Shown: one piece after another, positions 1 through 8,063 of the stretch
Position numbering within the stretch: position 1 is the stretch's first letter
Layout: every line of letters starts with the position of its first letter
Assembly (NCBI RefSeq): GCF_024979255.1
Contig: NZ_JANLCN010000001.1
Coordinates: 186,001 to 250,000 of the forward strand
Source: Herbiconiux moechotypicola
GTDB taxonomy: Bacteria; Actinomycetota; Actinomycetes; Actinomycetales; Microbacteriaceae
Direction of reading: 5' to 3'
DNA: 64,000 bases
Translations under genes and position numbers: made by a program
The notes under the pieces: model-generated
Database searches by the model: none
What the model was told of the DNA's origin: nothing
Seen by the model: the letters and a program-made list of their open reading frames with translations, nothing else

Positions 1-138
1 GCCGGCTTCACGGCGACCGCCGAGGTCGACCGCAACGACTTCGGTGTGAACTGGAACGCCGCTCTCGAGACCGGTGGCGTGCTCGTGGGCGACAAGGTCA
101 CCATCACCATCGACGTGCAGGCGGTCCTGCAGCCGTAA
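1..138 (+). CDS. YceI-family protein, C-terminal fragment
   Basis: The frame is open from the window edge to a TAA at 136-138, giving the last 45 residues of a protein. They read as alternating beta-strand segments with the motif FGVNWN and end in VTITIDVQAVLQP. This matches the C-terminal strands of YceI-family lipocalin-like proteins, which bind isoprenoid-type lipids in a beta-barrel. The start and any signal peptide lie outside the window. The strong hairpin 24 bases downstream suggests this is the end of its transcript. Confidence 0.75.
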   Translation, partial: AGFTATAEVDRNDFGVNWNAALETGGVLVGDKVTITIDVQAVLQP

Positions 139-161
139 GGTCTGCAGCACGCAGCGCGTTC

Positions 162-192
162 GAGGGCACCGGAGGACTCCTCCGGTGCCCTC
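162..192 (+). terminator. Strong GC hairpin after the YceI gene
   Basis: A 15-base arm at 162-176 is perfectly complementary to 178-192, so a hairpin with a short loop is very stable. It is followed by a weakly T-containing tail (GTCTTGTCC) rather than a clean U-tract. Placed 24 bases after a stop codon, it is best read as an intrinsic terminator. Confidence 0.75.
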
Positions 193-286
193 GTCTTGTC
201 CTGCACAAGGATGGGTGTGGAGCGGGCTCCTCCACAGCAGCCGTTCTCGTGGCCGGCGAGTGCCTCGCGGTCGGCACACTCCCGGT

Positions 287-1450
287 ATGTCCGAATCCAC
301 CATCGTCCTCGACCGGTCTCCGGTCACCGTGCTCGAACCGTTGCTCGCCGACCTCGACTCCGTGCTCGGCTTCCGGCCCACCCGTTCGCTCGCCCTTCGC
401 ATCCGGCGGCCCGCCCGCCCTTTCGCGGTGCTGCGCCTCGACCTTCCCGGCCCACCCGCCTCGAGGCAGGAGGGAGAGCGCCTGGCGGCGGCGGTCGTCG
501 GGCTTCTCGCCCGTGTTCCCGGAGCGGGCTCGCTCGACCTGGTCGCGTTCGGCGAGCCGTCCGCGAGAGTCTCTACGACACGTGCCGCTCCGGGTTGCGC
601 CCCCGACGCCGGTGGGCGGGCAGAACCTCCCGCCGAGGAGGCCCGACGGCTGCTCGCCGCCGTCTCGGCCGTGAGGCGCGGCGCGCAGGCGGCGGGGTAC
701 GCGGTGCTCGAGGGCTGGTGCGTCTCGGGGGAGCGGGCGCTCGAGGCCTTCTCCGCACGCGGCCCCGGCGCGCGATCCGGGCCGGGTTCCGGTGAGGGTG
801 CGGCGCGCGGGTGGATCGAGGTGTCTCCGGGCCCCGAGCTCAAGCCGGCCGGTGGTGGCGGCGACGTGCACTCCGGCGGGTTCGTGCCGATACCCGAGGC
901 GTCGGAGCAGTGCAGAGCTCGCAGCCTCGCCACGCTGGCGGCTCTCGGCGGGTCGAAGGCCGGATCGGGGCCGGATTGGATGGCCGAGCGGGTGCGACTC
1001 TGGCATGAGGCGCTCGCGCGGGAGGCCCCGCCGTCCGAGGCGCGCTCCGTCGAGCTCGGCGCCTGGCTTCAGCACAAGCGGGTGCGCGACGGCGTGCTCG
1101 TGATGTGCGCGTGGGGTCTCGACGCGGGGCTCCGCGTGCTGCCGGGTGGTTCCCGGCAGGAGGCCGACCGGTACTTCGGCGCCGTCCTCGGCGAGGGCAG
1201 CGTCGCTCCCGACGACGTGAGGGTCAGGGCCGCGGTCGAACTGCTGCGACGCATCGTCGAGTGCAGCCCGGTCACTCTCGCGGCGGCCCCGCTCACGATC
1301 CTGGCCTGGCTGGAGTGGACGCGCGGTCGTGGGTCGGTGTGCGGAGCCTACCTGCGCCTCGCACTGCTCGCCGACGCCGATTATGAGTTGGCGGTACTGC
1401 TCGGCGAGGCGACCAGCCACGGGCGGGTGCCGGAGTGGGTGCGGCCGTGA
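287..1450 (+). CDS. DUF4192 domain protein
   Basis: A protein of 387 residues of unknown function. The N-terminal stretch after the start (LDSVLGFRPTRSLALRIRR) and the C-terminal stretch with AWLEWTRGRGS and LALLADADYELAVLLGEA are characteristic of DUF4192, a family found in Actinobacteria. The ATG at 287 was chosen because the family begins shortly before the 'LGFRP' motif, and because a CACACT hexamer at 275-280 sits six bases upstream, as in the leaderless promoters elsewhere in this window. The middle (residues ~95-200) is Gly/Ala/Arg-rich and poorly conserved in character. No signal peptide or membrane segment is visible, so it is probably cytoplasmic. Confidence 0.85.
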   Translation: MSESTIVLDRSPVTVLEPLLADLDSVLGFRPTRSLALRIRRPARPFAVLRLDLPGPPASRQEGERLAAAVVGLLARVPGAGSLDLVAFGEPSARVSTTRAAPGCAPDAGGRAEPPAEEARRLLAAVSAVRRGAQAAGYAVLEGWCVSGERALEAFSARGPGARSGPGSGEGAARGWIEVSPGPELKPAGGGGDVHSGGFVPIPEASEQCRARSLATLAALGGSKAGSGPDWMAERVRLWHEALAREAPPSEARSVELGAWLQHKRVRDGVLVMCAWGLDAGLRVLPGGSRQEADRYFGAVLGEGSVAPDDVRVRAAVELLRRIVECSPVTLAAAPLTILAWLEWTRGRGSVCGAYLRLALLADADYELAVLLGEATSHGRVPEWVRP

Positions 1451-1567
1451 GCCGCGAGAGTTCGGTGGCCGCTCACGCGAGCCCGGTGGCCGGCCGCGCG
1501 AGCTCCGTGCCCGGCCGGGGGCGCTCAGTGGCCGGCCGGGGGCGCTCAGTGGCCGGTCAGGGGCGCC
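1451..1567. repeat. 21-base minisatellite at a convergent gene junction
   Basis: About five degenerate copies of a 21-base unit run from the DUF4192 stop into the end of the convergent oxidase gene. The copies at 1511-1531 and 1532-1552 are identical; 1490-1510 and 1469-1489 are diverged and 1553-1567 is partial. The oxidase stop codon (1546-1548) lies inside a repeat unit, so gain or loss of units could move that C-terminus. Confidence 0.8.
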
Positions 1568-2973
1568 AGGAGCCGTGCGGCGAGGGAGCGGCGCCCGGTG
1601 ACCGACTCCTCCACGTCGGCCGCCTCGGTGCCGATGAGGCCGAGATTGGCCCCGGCGAAGCGCAACGGCTCGCGCTCCCAGCGGCGCGAGAGGTGGTTCA
1701 CCCAGGGCAGCCGGGTGAGCTCCGTCTCCTGCCGGGTGATGAGTTGCGCGAGGGTGCGGCCGGCGAGATTGGTGGTGCTGAGGCCGTCGCCGACGTAGCC
1801 TCCCGCATAGGCGATCCCCGTGCGGGGGTTGTAGCTCGCGGTCGGGTGCCAGTCGCGTGGCACGCCGAGCGGGCCACCCCAGCGGTGCGTCACCGGCGTG
1901 CCCTTCACCGCGGGGAAGAGCTCGCCGAGCGTCGACTCGAGATGGTCGAACACCCGGTCCACACGGTCGTACTCGGGGCGGATCGAGCTTCCCCAGTGGT
2001 ACCGGGCACCGCGACCGCCGAACGCGAACCGGTTGTCGGCGGTGCGCTGGCCGTACACGAGCAGGTGCCGGTAGTCGGAGAACGTCGTGCCGTGCTCGAT
2101 GCCGAGGTCGTCCCACACCTGGTCGGAGAGCGGCTCGGTCGCGATCATGAGCGAGTACAGCGGCAGGATGCGCCGCCCGATCCCCGGCATGGTCGCACCG
2201 TAGGCCTCGACGGCGAGCACCACCGTCTCGCAGCTGACGAGCCCTTGGCCGCCCGCGCCGGAGTAGAGAACGCGCCCGGGGGCCCACTCCACCGCCTCGG
2301 TCTGCTCCGCGATGGTCACGCCGAGCTCCTCCACCACGCGCGCCAGACCGCGCACGAGTTTCGCCGGGTGCAGGCGCGCGCAGGCGGGATCGAAGCTCGC
2401 CGCGAGCGAGGAGGTGGCGGCGAGCGCCCGGGCGTGCGCATCGTCGCGACCGCCCGGTGTGACGAGCTCGAGATCGTCGACCCCGAACTCCCTGGCCGCG
2501 TCGACCTCGCTCTGCGCGGCGGCTCGTTGCACGGTGTCCCGCGCGAACACGAGCGTTCCGCCCTTCACGAAGTCGCAGTCGATGCCCTCCGCCGCCGCGA
2601 CCCTCCCGACCTCGTCGACCGTGTCGATCATGGTCGAACGGAGGGCACGCGCCGCGTCGTCGCCGTAGGCACGCCGGAGCGCCTCGGCCGACTTGGGGAA
2701 CAGGGCGGAGCACCATCCGCCGTTGCGACCGGAGGCTCCGAACCCGGCGACCTGCTTCTCGAGAACGGTGATCTCGAGGCTCGGGTCGGCCTTCTTCAGG
2801 TAATAGGCGGTCCAGAGGCCGGTGAGGCCGCCGCCCACGATGCAGACTCCGGTGCTGAGGTCGCCCTGGAGCGCCGGGCGCGGCACCACCACCTCCCCGG
2901 CCTGCGCCAGCGAGTCGAACCAGAACGACAGGTCGCGGTAGATCGGAGCCGAGCCGCGGCGCTCGCCGGTCAG
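1546..2973 (-). CDS. FAD-dependent amine oxidase, PuuB-like
   Basis: A DAO-fold flavoprotein, 475 residues from the chosen start. The dinucleotide-binding motif VGGGLTG (residues ~46-52) is followed by VLEKQ and GASGRNGGW, the signature of gamma-glutamylputrescine oxidase-like enzymes; GGYVGDGLSTTNLAGR near the C-terminus is the second FAD segment. Such enzymes oxidise a primary amine to an aldehyde, releasing H2O2 and ammonia. The gene overlaps the upstream aminotransferase stop as CTGA, so the likeliest start is a CTG at 2973; no ATG, GTG or TTG lies close upstream, and the nearest GTG codons (~2892) would remove the first ~27 residues, which look conserved (YRDLSFWFDSL). The operon context suggests a polyamine substrate. 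Confidence 0.8.
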   Translation of the reverse strand: MTGERRGSAPIYRDLSFWFDSLAQAGEVVVPRPALQGDLSTGVCIVGGGLTGLWTAYYLKKADPSLEITVLEKQVAGFGASGRNGGWCSALFPKSAEALRRAYGDDAARALRSTMIDTVDEVGRVAAAEGIDCDFVKGGTLVFARDTVQRAAAQSEVDAAREFGVDDLELVTPGGRDDAHARALAATSSLAASFDPACARLHPAKLVRGLARVVEELGVTIAEQTEAVEWAPGRVLYSGAGGQGLVSCETVVLAVEAYGATMPGIGRRILPLYSLMIATEPLSDQVWDDLGIEHGTTFSDYRHLLVYGQRTADNRFAFGGRGARYHWGSSIRPEYDRVDRVFDHLESTLGELFPAVKGTPVTHRWGGPLGVPRDWHPTASYNPRTGIAYAGGYVGDGLSTTNLAGRTLAQLITRQETELTRLPWVNHLSRRWEREPLRFAGANLGLIGTEAADVEESVTGRRSLAARLLAPLTGH

Positions 2974-4388
2974 AGCCGGCTCCAGGCCTCGGTGAGAACG
3001 CCGCGGAGGATCTGCTCGATCTCGTCGAACTCGCGTGGACCGATGGTGAGCGGTGGTGCGAGCTGGATGACGGGGTCGCCCCGGTCGTCGGCCCGGCAGT
3101 ACAGTCCCGCGTCGAAGAGCGCTTTCGACAGGAATCCGCGCAGCAGCCGCTCCGACTCGTCGTCGTCGAAGGTCTCCTTGGTCGCCTTGTCCTTCACCAG
3201 CTCGATGCCGAAGAAGTATCCGTCGCCGCGCACGTCGCCGACGATCGGCAGATCGCCGAGCCGCTCGAGCGACTGGCGGAACAGGGGCGAGTTGGCCCGC
3301 ACGTTCTCGTTGAGTCCCTCTTCTTCGAAGATGTCGAGGTTCTCCAGGGCCACCGCGGCCGACACCGGATGCCCGGCGAAGGTGTACCCGTGGTAGAACG
3401 CCGTCTGACCGTGCTTGAAGGGCTCGTACACCCGCTCGTTCACGATGGTCGCGCCGATCGGCGAGTAGCCGCTGGTCATGGCCTTGGCGCAGGTGATCAT
3501 GTCGGGTTCGAAGCCGTAGGTGTCGCAGGCGAAGTAGTTGCCGATCCGGCCGAAGGCGCAGATCACCTCGTCGCTCACGAGCAGCACGTCGTGCCGGTCG
3601 CAGATCTCGCGCACGCGCTGGAAGTATCCGGGAGGGGGAGGGAAGCATCCGCCCGAGTTCTGCACCGGTTCGAGGAAGACCGCCGCCACCGTGTCAGCCC
3701 CCTCGAACAGGATCATCTCCTCGATGCGATCGGCCGCCCAGATCCCGAACTGCTCCTCGGTGCCCTCGAAGCCCATCTCGTGGGCACGGTAGTAGTTGGT
3801 GTTCGGCACCCTGAACCCGCCCGGGGTCACCGGTTCGAACATCTGCTTCATCGCCGGGATGCCGGTGATCGCGAGCGCACCCTGCGGTGTGCCGTGATAG
3901 GCGATCGACCGCGAGATCACCTTGTGCTTCGTGGGCCGGCCCTGCAGCTTCCAGTAGTACTTGGCGAGCTTGAAGGCGGTCTCCACGGCCTCGCCGCCGC
4001 CGGTGGAGAAGAACACGCGGTTAAGCTCGCCGGGGGCGAGATCGGCCAGGCGGTCGGCGAGTTCGATCGCCGAGGGGTGGGCGTACGACCAGATCGGGAA
4101 GAACGCGAGCTCCTCGGCCTGCTTGGCTGCGACCTCGGCCAGCCGTCGTCGCCCGTGGCCGGCGTTCACCACGAACAGCCCCGAGAGGCCGTCGATGTAC
4201 TTCTTGCCCCGGGAGTCCCAGATGTGATGCCCTTCACCCTTGGTGATGATGGGCACCCCGTCACCGGACTCCATCACCGACTGACGGGCGAAATGCATCC
4301 ACAGATGGTCTTTCGCCATCTGCTGCAGCTCGGCTTCCGAGCGCGGCGCACGGGCGGAGGCGGTGGTGGGTGTGTCGGTCGTGGTCAT
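2970..4388 (-). CDS. Class III aminotransferase, polyamine/omega-amino acid type
   Basis: PLP-dependent aminotransferase of 472 residues. The PLP lysine is K302 in ITCAKAMTSGYSPIGA; FFSTGGGEAVETAFKLAKYY forms the phosphate-binding cup and SDEVICAFGR carries the aspartate that binds the pyridine nitrogen. The pattern matches the putrescine/spermidine-pyruvate (SpuC) and beta-alanine-pyruvate branch, which moves a terminal amine onto pyruvate. The ATG at 4388 overlaps the regulator gene stop (ATGA) and the 3' end overlaps the amine oxidase, so the three are translationally coupled. The exact amine is inferred from context: the oxidase next door and a PotABCD-type transporter 15 kb away. Confidence 0.88.
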   Translation of the reverse strand: MTTTDTPTTASARAPRSEAELQQMAKDHLWMHFARQSVMESGDGVPIITKGEGHHIWDSRGKKYIDGLSGLFVVNAGHGRRRLAEVAAKQAEELAFFPIWSYAHPSAIELADRLADLAPGELNRVFFSTGGGEAVETAFKLAKYYWKLQGRPTKHKVISRSIAYHGTPQGALAITGIPAMKQMFEPVTPGGFRVPNTNYYRAHEMGFEGTEEQFGIWAADRIEEMILFEGADTVAAVFLEPVQNSGGCFPPPPGYFQRVREICDRHDVLLVSDEVICAFGRIGNYFACDTYGFEPDMITCAKAMTSGYSPIGATIVNERVYEPFKHGQTAFYHGYTFAGHPVSAAVALENLDIFEEEGLNENVRANSPLFRQSLERLGDLPIVGDVRGDGYFFGIELVKDKATKETFDDDESERLLRGFLSKALFDAGLYCRADDRGDPVIQLAPPLTIGPREFDEIEQILRGVLTEAWSRL

Positions 4389-4852
4389 CGTGTACCCCAG
4401 TTGTAGAGCTGTTTGTGCAGTTTCAGATAGACGAAGGTCTCGGTGGACTGGACCCCGTCGAGTCGCCTGATCTCCGAATTGAGAAGGGCGATGAGGTCGT
4501 CATCGTCTTCGCAGACGACTTCGGCCAGGATGTCGAAGGTGCCCGCGGTGAGCACCACGTAGTCGACCGCCGGCATGCGCGCGAGGGCATCGGCCACCTC
4601 GCGGGTGTCTCCCGACACCTTGAGCCCGATCATCGCCTGGCGGTAGAAACCGAGCTGCAGCGGGTCGGTCACGGCCACGATCTGCATCACGCCCGCTTCG
4701 GTGAGCTTCTGCACCCGTTGCCGCACCGCGGCCTCGCTCAAGCCGACCGCTTTGCCGATCTCGGCGTACGAGCGGCGCCCGTCGTCTTGCAGCTGCTCGA
4801 TGATCGCCTTCGACGTGTCGTCGAGCTGCGCAGGGCGAGGAGAGGACTTCAT
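4385..4852 (-). CDS. Lrp/AsnC-family transcriptional regulator
   Basis: 155 residues with the two-part Lrp layout: an N-terminal winged helix (LDDTSKAIIEQLQDDGRRSYAEIGKAVG followed by SEAAVRQRVQKL, residues ~10-55) and a C-terminal RAM ligand-binding domain (residues ~65-150; VVLTAGTFDILAEVVCED). Lrp proteins form octamers that sense amino acids or amines and usually control the adjacent gene. It is the first gene of the aminotransferase/oxidase operon and overlaps the next start by four bases, so autoregulation of the whole operon in response to an amine or amino acid is likely. Confidence 0.93.
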   Translation of the reverse strand: MKSSPRPAQLDDTSKAIIEQLQDDGRRSYAEIGKAVGLSEAAVRQRVQKLTEAGVMQIVAVTDPLQLGFYRQAMIGLKVSGDTREVADALARMPAVDYVVLTAGTFDILAEVVCEDDDDLIALLNSEIRRLDGVQSTETFVYLKLHKQLYNWGTR

Positions 4853-4858
4853 CTCTCG

Positions 4859-4887
4859 ATTTTGTCAGGATGACTGGCCGGCGGCAA
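4859..4887 (-). promoter_or_regulatory. Leaderless promoter of the AsnC operon
   Basis: Read on the minus strand: TTGCCG (4887-4882), a 17-base spacer, CAAAAT (4864-4859), six bases, then the ATG at 4852. This is the only promoter in the window with both hexamers recognisable at ideal spacing. Transcription should begin at or next to the start codon. Confidence 0.6.
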
Positions 4888-4989
4888 GCGATTCCGTCGG
4901 AGATGGGCTCTCAGGGTGCTGAAATCAGCAGTAGGGGAGCCGTCGCACCGCGTGCTTGCGCCCGGCTCCGTGCTCGGGGCCGGGTGGCG

Positions 4990-4995
4990 TAGGGT
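4990..4995 (+). promoter_or_regulatory. -10 box of the kinase operon
   Basis: TAGGGT lies six bases before the ATG at 5002, the spacing expected of a leaderless transcript. No convincing -35 hexamer is visible. It would drive the eight-gene operon 5002-19467. Confidence 0.5.
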
Positions 4996-5001
4996 GAGCG
5001 G

Positions 5002-5910
5002 ATGGCCGGGCGCGCTCAGGACGCAGAACGCGATCCATGGCGGGCGGTGGCGAGCGGCCGTTTCCTCGTGATCGTCGACGCCGGGGTCTCTGAGGAGGTG
5101 TGGCAGGGCGTCTGCGCCACGGTCGAAGTCGAATCGCTCCCCGAGAACATCGGTCCCGCCGGCCAGGTGCACACCGGAGGCCTGGAGAGGATCGTGTCCG
5201 CCATCCCGGTGCGGGGTGTCGACGCCGTCGACCACTTCGCCGTGGTCGAGCTGCCGCCCGCCCGCGACGGCGTCGCCGTCGACGAGCCCGGTGCCCGCAC
5301 GGTCATGGTGGTGGCGCGGGGCGGCGCCGAGGTGGAACTCCTGCTCGACAGCGGCGCCCACCGGCACACGGCCCGCGGCGCCGAACCGTGGTCGCTGGCC
5401 GAGTTCCCCCGCGTGCGGGCGGTCAGAGCGGGCCCGACGGGCTGGAGCGCCGGCACGATCCGTGCTCGTCACGACGGGGATCGGGGCCACGAACCCGTCA
5501 CCACAGCGGGCGAGCCCGGCACGACGCCCGCGCCCGCCTTCACGGTACGGGTGAACGACGGGCCCCTCGAGCCCCTCCGGCGGCCGCTCGTCGTCGGCCG
5601 TCGGCCCCGTGCCCTGCTCTCGGCGCCGCACTCCCGTGCCGAGACGCCCACCGACCTGCGCGCCGTGACTTCTCCTGCACAGCTCGTGTCGGCCACCCAC
5701 GTCGAGATCGCCCCGAGCGGTGACGTCGTGGTGGTGACCGACCTCGGATCGACCAACGGAACCCGCGTCGTTCCGGGGCACGGAACCCCGGTGCGACTGC
5801 GAAAGGGGGATTCTGCGGTCGTGCCGGTGTCGGCTATCGTCGAGATCGGAGACGGCAACGTCATCCACATCCTCCCGTCGGGGCCGGACGGGTTCACGAA
5901 GCCCGTCTAG
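5002..5910 (+). CDS. FHA-domain protein, first gene of the kinase operon
   Basis: 302 residues. The C-terminal part (~190-290) is a forkhead-associated domain: RPLVVGRRPR, SATHVEI and the signature DLGSTNGTRV, the loops that bind phosphothreonine. The N-terminal ~170 residues (GRFLVIVDAGVSEEVWQGVCATVEVES...) have no domain that I recognise; they look like alternating strands and may be operon-specific. No membrane segment is seen. As first gene of an operon with a kinase and phosphatase, it probably reads out phosphorylation by the kinase at 6732. A second FHA protein closes the operon at 18733. Confidence 0.85.
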   Translation: MAGRAQDAERDPWRAVASGRFLVIVDAGVSEEVWQGVCATVEVESLPENIGPAGQVHTGGLERIVSAIPVRGVDAVDHFAVVELPPARDGVAVDEPGARTVMVVARGGAEVELLLDSGAHRHTARGAEPWSLAEFPRVRAVRAGPTGWSAGTIRARHDGDRGHEPVTTAGEPGTTPAPAFTVRVNDGPLEPLRRPLVVGRRPRALLSAPHSRAETPTDLRAVTSPAQLVSATHVEIAPSGDVVVVTDLGSTNGTRVVPGHGTPVRLRKGDSAVVPVSAIVEIGDGNVIHILPSGPDGFTKPV

Positions 5911-5942
5911 TATTCCCGAAAAGCTGTCAGGAGTTGGTCATC

Positions 5943-6728
5943 GTGACCCAGATCGGTCGAACGAACGCGCGGGTGCGCTTGGAGGGCCCGGGCGCCCGGG
6001 GCGCCGCCGTGGTGCTGTCGTGGTCGGCCGTCTCCCACACCGGCAACAGGCGCACCGCCAACGAGGACAGCTCGCTCTCCGAGCCTCCGGTCTTCGCCGT
6101 GGCCGACGGGATGGGGGGGCACTCCGCGGGCGACGTCGCGAGTGCCGCCGTGGTCGGGCGGCTCTCCGCCATCACCGGTGCGCGCACCGACGCCGACACC
6201 ATCGAGGCCGCGCTCGAGCTGGCGCTGGCCGACATCGACCGGGTGGGCGACGAGTCGGTGCTCGGCACCGGCACCACGGTCACGGGTGCCGCCCTCAGCG
6301 AGCTGGAGGGAGAGCTCGGCTGGCTGGTCTTCAACATCGGCGACTCCCGCACCTATCTCTACGAGCACGGCGCCCTCCAGCAGCTGACGGTCGACCACTC
6401 CGTGGTGCAGGAACTGGTCGACGCGGGCCTCATCACCCGTGAGCAGGCCGAGACCCACCCCGACAGCAACGTCATCACCCGCGCCGTCGGCTTCCACGAG
6501 AAGCCCGTGCCCGATTACGGCACCGTCGCACTCGCCACGGGTCAGCGGCTCCTGCTGTGCTCCGACGGGCTCACGAAGGAGCTCACCGAGGTGGGCATCC
6601 AGCACTACCTCGCCACCACCGACACCGCCGATCGTGCCGCCGTCGAACTCGTCACCGCGGCGCTGGCCAACGGCGGCCGTGACAACATCACCGTGGTGGT
6701 GGTCGACGTCGAGGCCGCCGACGACTGA
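5943..6728 (+). CDS. PP2C-family Ser/Thr phosphatase
   Basis: 261 residues with all PP2C motifs: SHTGNRRTANEDS near the N-terminus, ADGMGGHSAG with metal-binding D55, NIGDSRTYLY, LLLCSDGLTKEL and GGRDNITVVVVD. Metal-dependent phosphatases of this type dephosphorylate the partner Ser/Thr kinase and its substrates. The GTG at 5943 was preferred over a TTG at 5934 because AGGAG at 5929-5933 lies nine bases before it, while it would abut the TTG. It sits between the FHA gene and the kinase gene, only three bases before the latter. Confidence 0.93.
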   Translation: MTQIGRTNARVRLEGPGARGAAVVLSWSAVSHTGNRRTANEDSSLSEPPVFAVADGMGGHSAGDVASAAVVGRLSAITGARTDADTIEAALELALADIDRVGDESVLGTGTTVTGAALSELEGELGWLVFNIGDSRTYLYEHGALQQLTVDHSVVQELVDAGLITREQAETHPDSNVITRAVGFHEKPVPDYGTVALATGQRLLLCSDGLTKELTEVGIQHYLATTDTADRAAVELVTAALANGGRDNITVVVVDVEAADD

Positions 6729-6731
6729 ACG

Positions 6732-8063
6732 ATGGCCCGGCGTCTCCCCTCCGCTCCACCCGCACTGCCCGGGTTCACGCCCGTCCGTGTGCTCGGTTCG
6801 GGGGGCTTCGCCGACGTCTTCCTCTTCGAGCAGAACCTCCCCAGGCGTTTCGTGGCCGTGAAGGTGGTCGTGCCCGAGGTCGTCGACGACCAGGTTCGGC
6901 GCATGTTCCGGTCGGAGGCCGACCTGATGGCCGGTCTCAGCGCACATCCCTCCGTGCTCACCGTGTACGAGGCCGGGGTCTCCTCCGACGGTCGCCCGTA
7001 CCTCGTCACGGAACTCTGCTCCTCGTCGCTCGGCGACGGCTATCGCAGCCGACCGCTGCCGGTGGCGGATGTGCTGCGCATCGGCGTGCGCGTCGGCGGT
7101 GCCCTGCACGCGGCCCACTACCAGGGCGTGCTCCACCGCGACGTCAAGCCCTCGAACATCCTCATCACCGCCTTCGGGGCCCCGGTGCTCGGCGACTTCG
7201 GTGTCGCCTCCACCATGAAGGGCCGCGCGGGGGGAACGGGGGCCGGCCTGTCGATCCCCTGGTCGGCACCCGAGGTGGTCGACGAGTCGACGCCGGGTAC
7301 GGTCGCCTCCGAGGTGTGGTCGCTCGGAGCCACGCTCTACTCCCTGCTGGCCGGGCGCAGCCCGTTCGAACGACCCGGGTCGGCGCCGGGCGAGCTCGCC
7401 CGGCGCGTGCGGTCGGCCCGCCTGCCCGCACTGGGTCGCGACGACGTGCCGGCGTCGCTGGAGCGGGTGCTCTCCCGCAGCATGGCGAAAGACCCGGCGA
7501 GACGTCAGGCCGACGTGGCGCAGCTGGTGCATGAGCTCCAGGCCGTCGAGGCGGAGCTGGGGCTCACCCCTACGCCGGCCGAGCTGGCCCCGGCCGCGTG
7601 GGCCGGGGAGTACGCGCGCGACCCCGACGACCGCACGCGCATCGCCCCGGCGACGTCCTCGGCGCAGGGAGGGGGAGGCGCGGGCGCCGGGCGATCCGGG
7701 AGCACGACCCGCCGGCGCACGGTCACGGTTCTGGTCGCGGGAGCAGCGGCGCTCGCCGTCGTCGCGGTGGCGGGGCTCGCCGGTCTCACGCTCGGGCGCC
7801 AGTCGTCGTCGACGGCGCCGGCCGTCGGCGAGATCCGGACCGTCGAGTCGGGAGAGGGCGTGCGCTTCGAATGGGCCGACCCGGGACTGGCTGCCGGTGA
7901 CAGCTACCGGGTGACCACGTCGACGGGCGGCACCTCGGTGCAGCAGTCAGCCGAGTTCGTGGTGCATCCCGCCCCAGGTCAGCGCATCTGCATCACCGTC
8001 GCAGTGGTGAGAGCCGGCCGGGCAGGCGAACCGAGCTCGCCCGGCTGCACGGAGGGTTCGTGA
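6732..8063 (+). CDS. Transmembrane Ser/Thr protein kinase with Fn3-like ectodomain
   Basis: 443 residues. The kinase domain (~15-275) is complete: glycine loop LGSGGFADVF, catalytic K44 (VAVKVV), HRDVKPSN with D137, DFG at 155-157 and SAPEVV. A linker follows, then one membrane segment (~330-352) and an ectodomain of about 90 residues (EWADPGLAAGDSYRVTTSTGG) that resembles a fibronectin type III fold. There are no PASTA repeats, so it is not the cell-wall-sensing PknB orthologue. The ectodomain may contact the Ig/Fn3 surface protein encoded immediately downstream, whose GTG start overlaps this stop by four bases. Confidence 0.93.
   Translation: MARRLPSAPPALPGFTPVRVLGSGGFADVFLFEQNLPRRFVAVKVVVPEVVDDQVRRMFRSEADLMAGLSAHPSVLTVYEAGVSSDGRPYLVTELCSSSLGDGYRSRPLPVADVLRIGVRVGGALHAAHYQGVLHRDVKPSNILITAFGAPVLGDFGVASTMKGRAGGTGAGLSIPWSAPEVVDESTPGTVASEVWSLGATLYSLLAGRSPFERPGSAPGELARRVRSARLPALGRDDVPASLERVLSRSMAKDPARRQADVAQLVHELQAVEAELGLTPTPAELAPAAWAGEYARDPDDRTRIAPATSSAQGGGGAGAGRSGSTTRRRTVTVLVAGAAALAVVAVAGLAGLTLGRQSSSTAPAVGEIRTVESGEGVRFEWADPGLAAGDSYRVTTSTGGTSVQQSAEFVVHPAPGQRICITVAVVRAGRAGEPSSPGCTEGS

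Noticed and set aside
104-2716. Long minus-strand frame of ~870 codons across DUF4192 and the oxidase
   Set aside because: Arg/Gly/Pro-rich shadow; both DUF4192 and the FAD motifs of the oxidase occur in other frames.
6732-8063. Kinase as the PknB-type cell-wall sensor
   Set aside because: No PASTA repeats are present, and no FtsW, PBP or rodA genes are adjacent.
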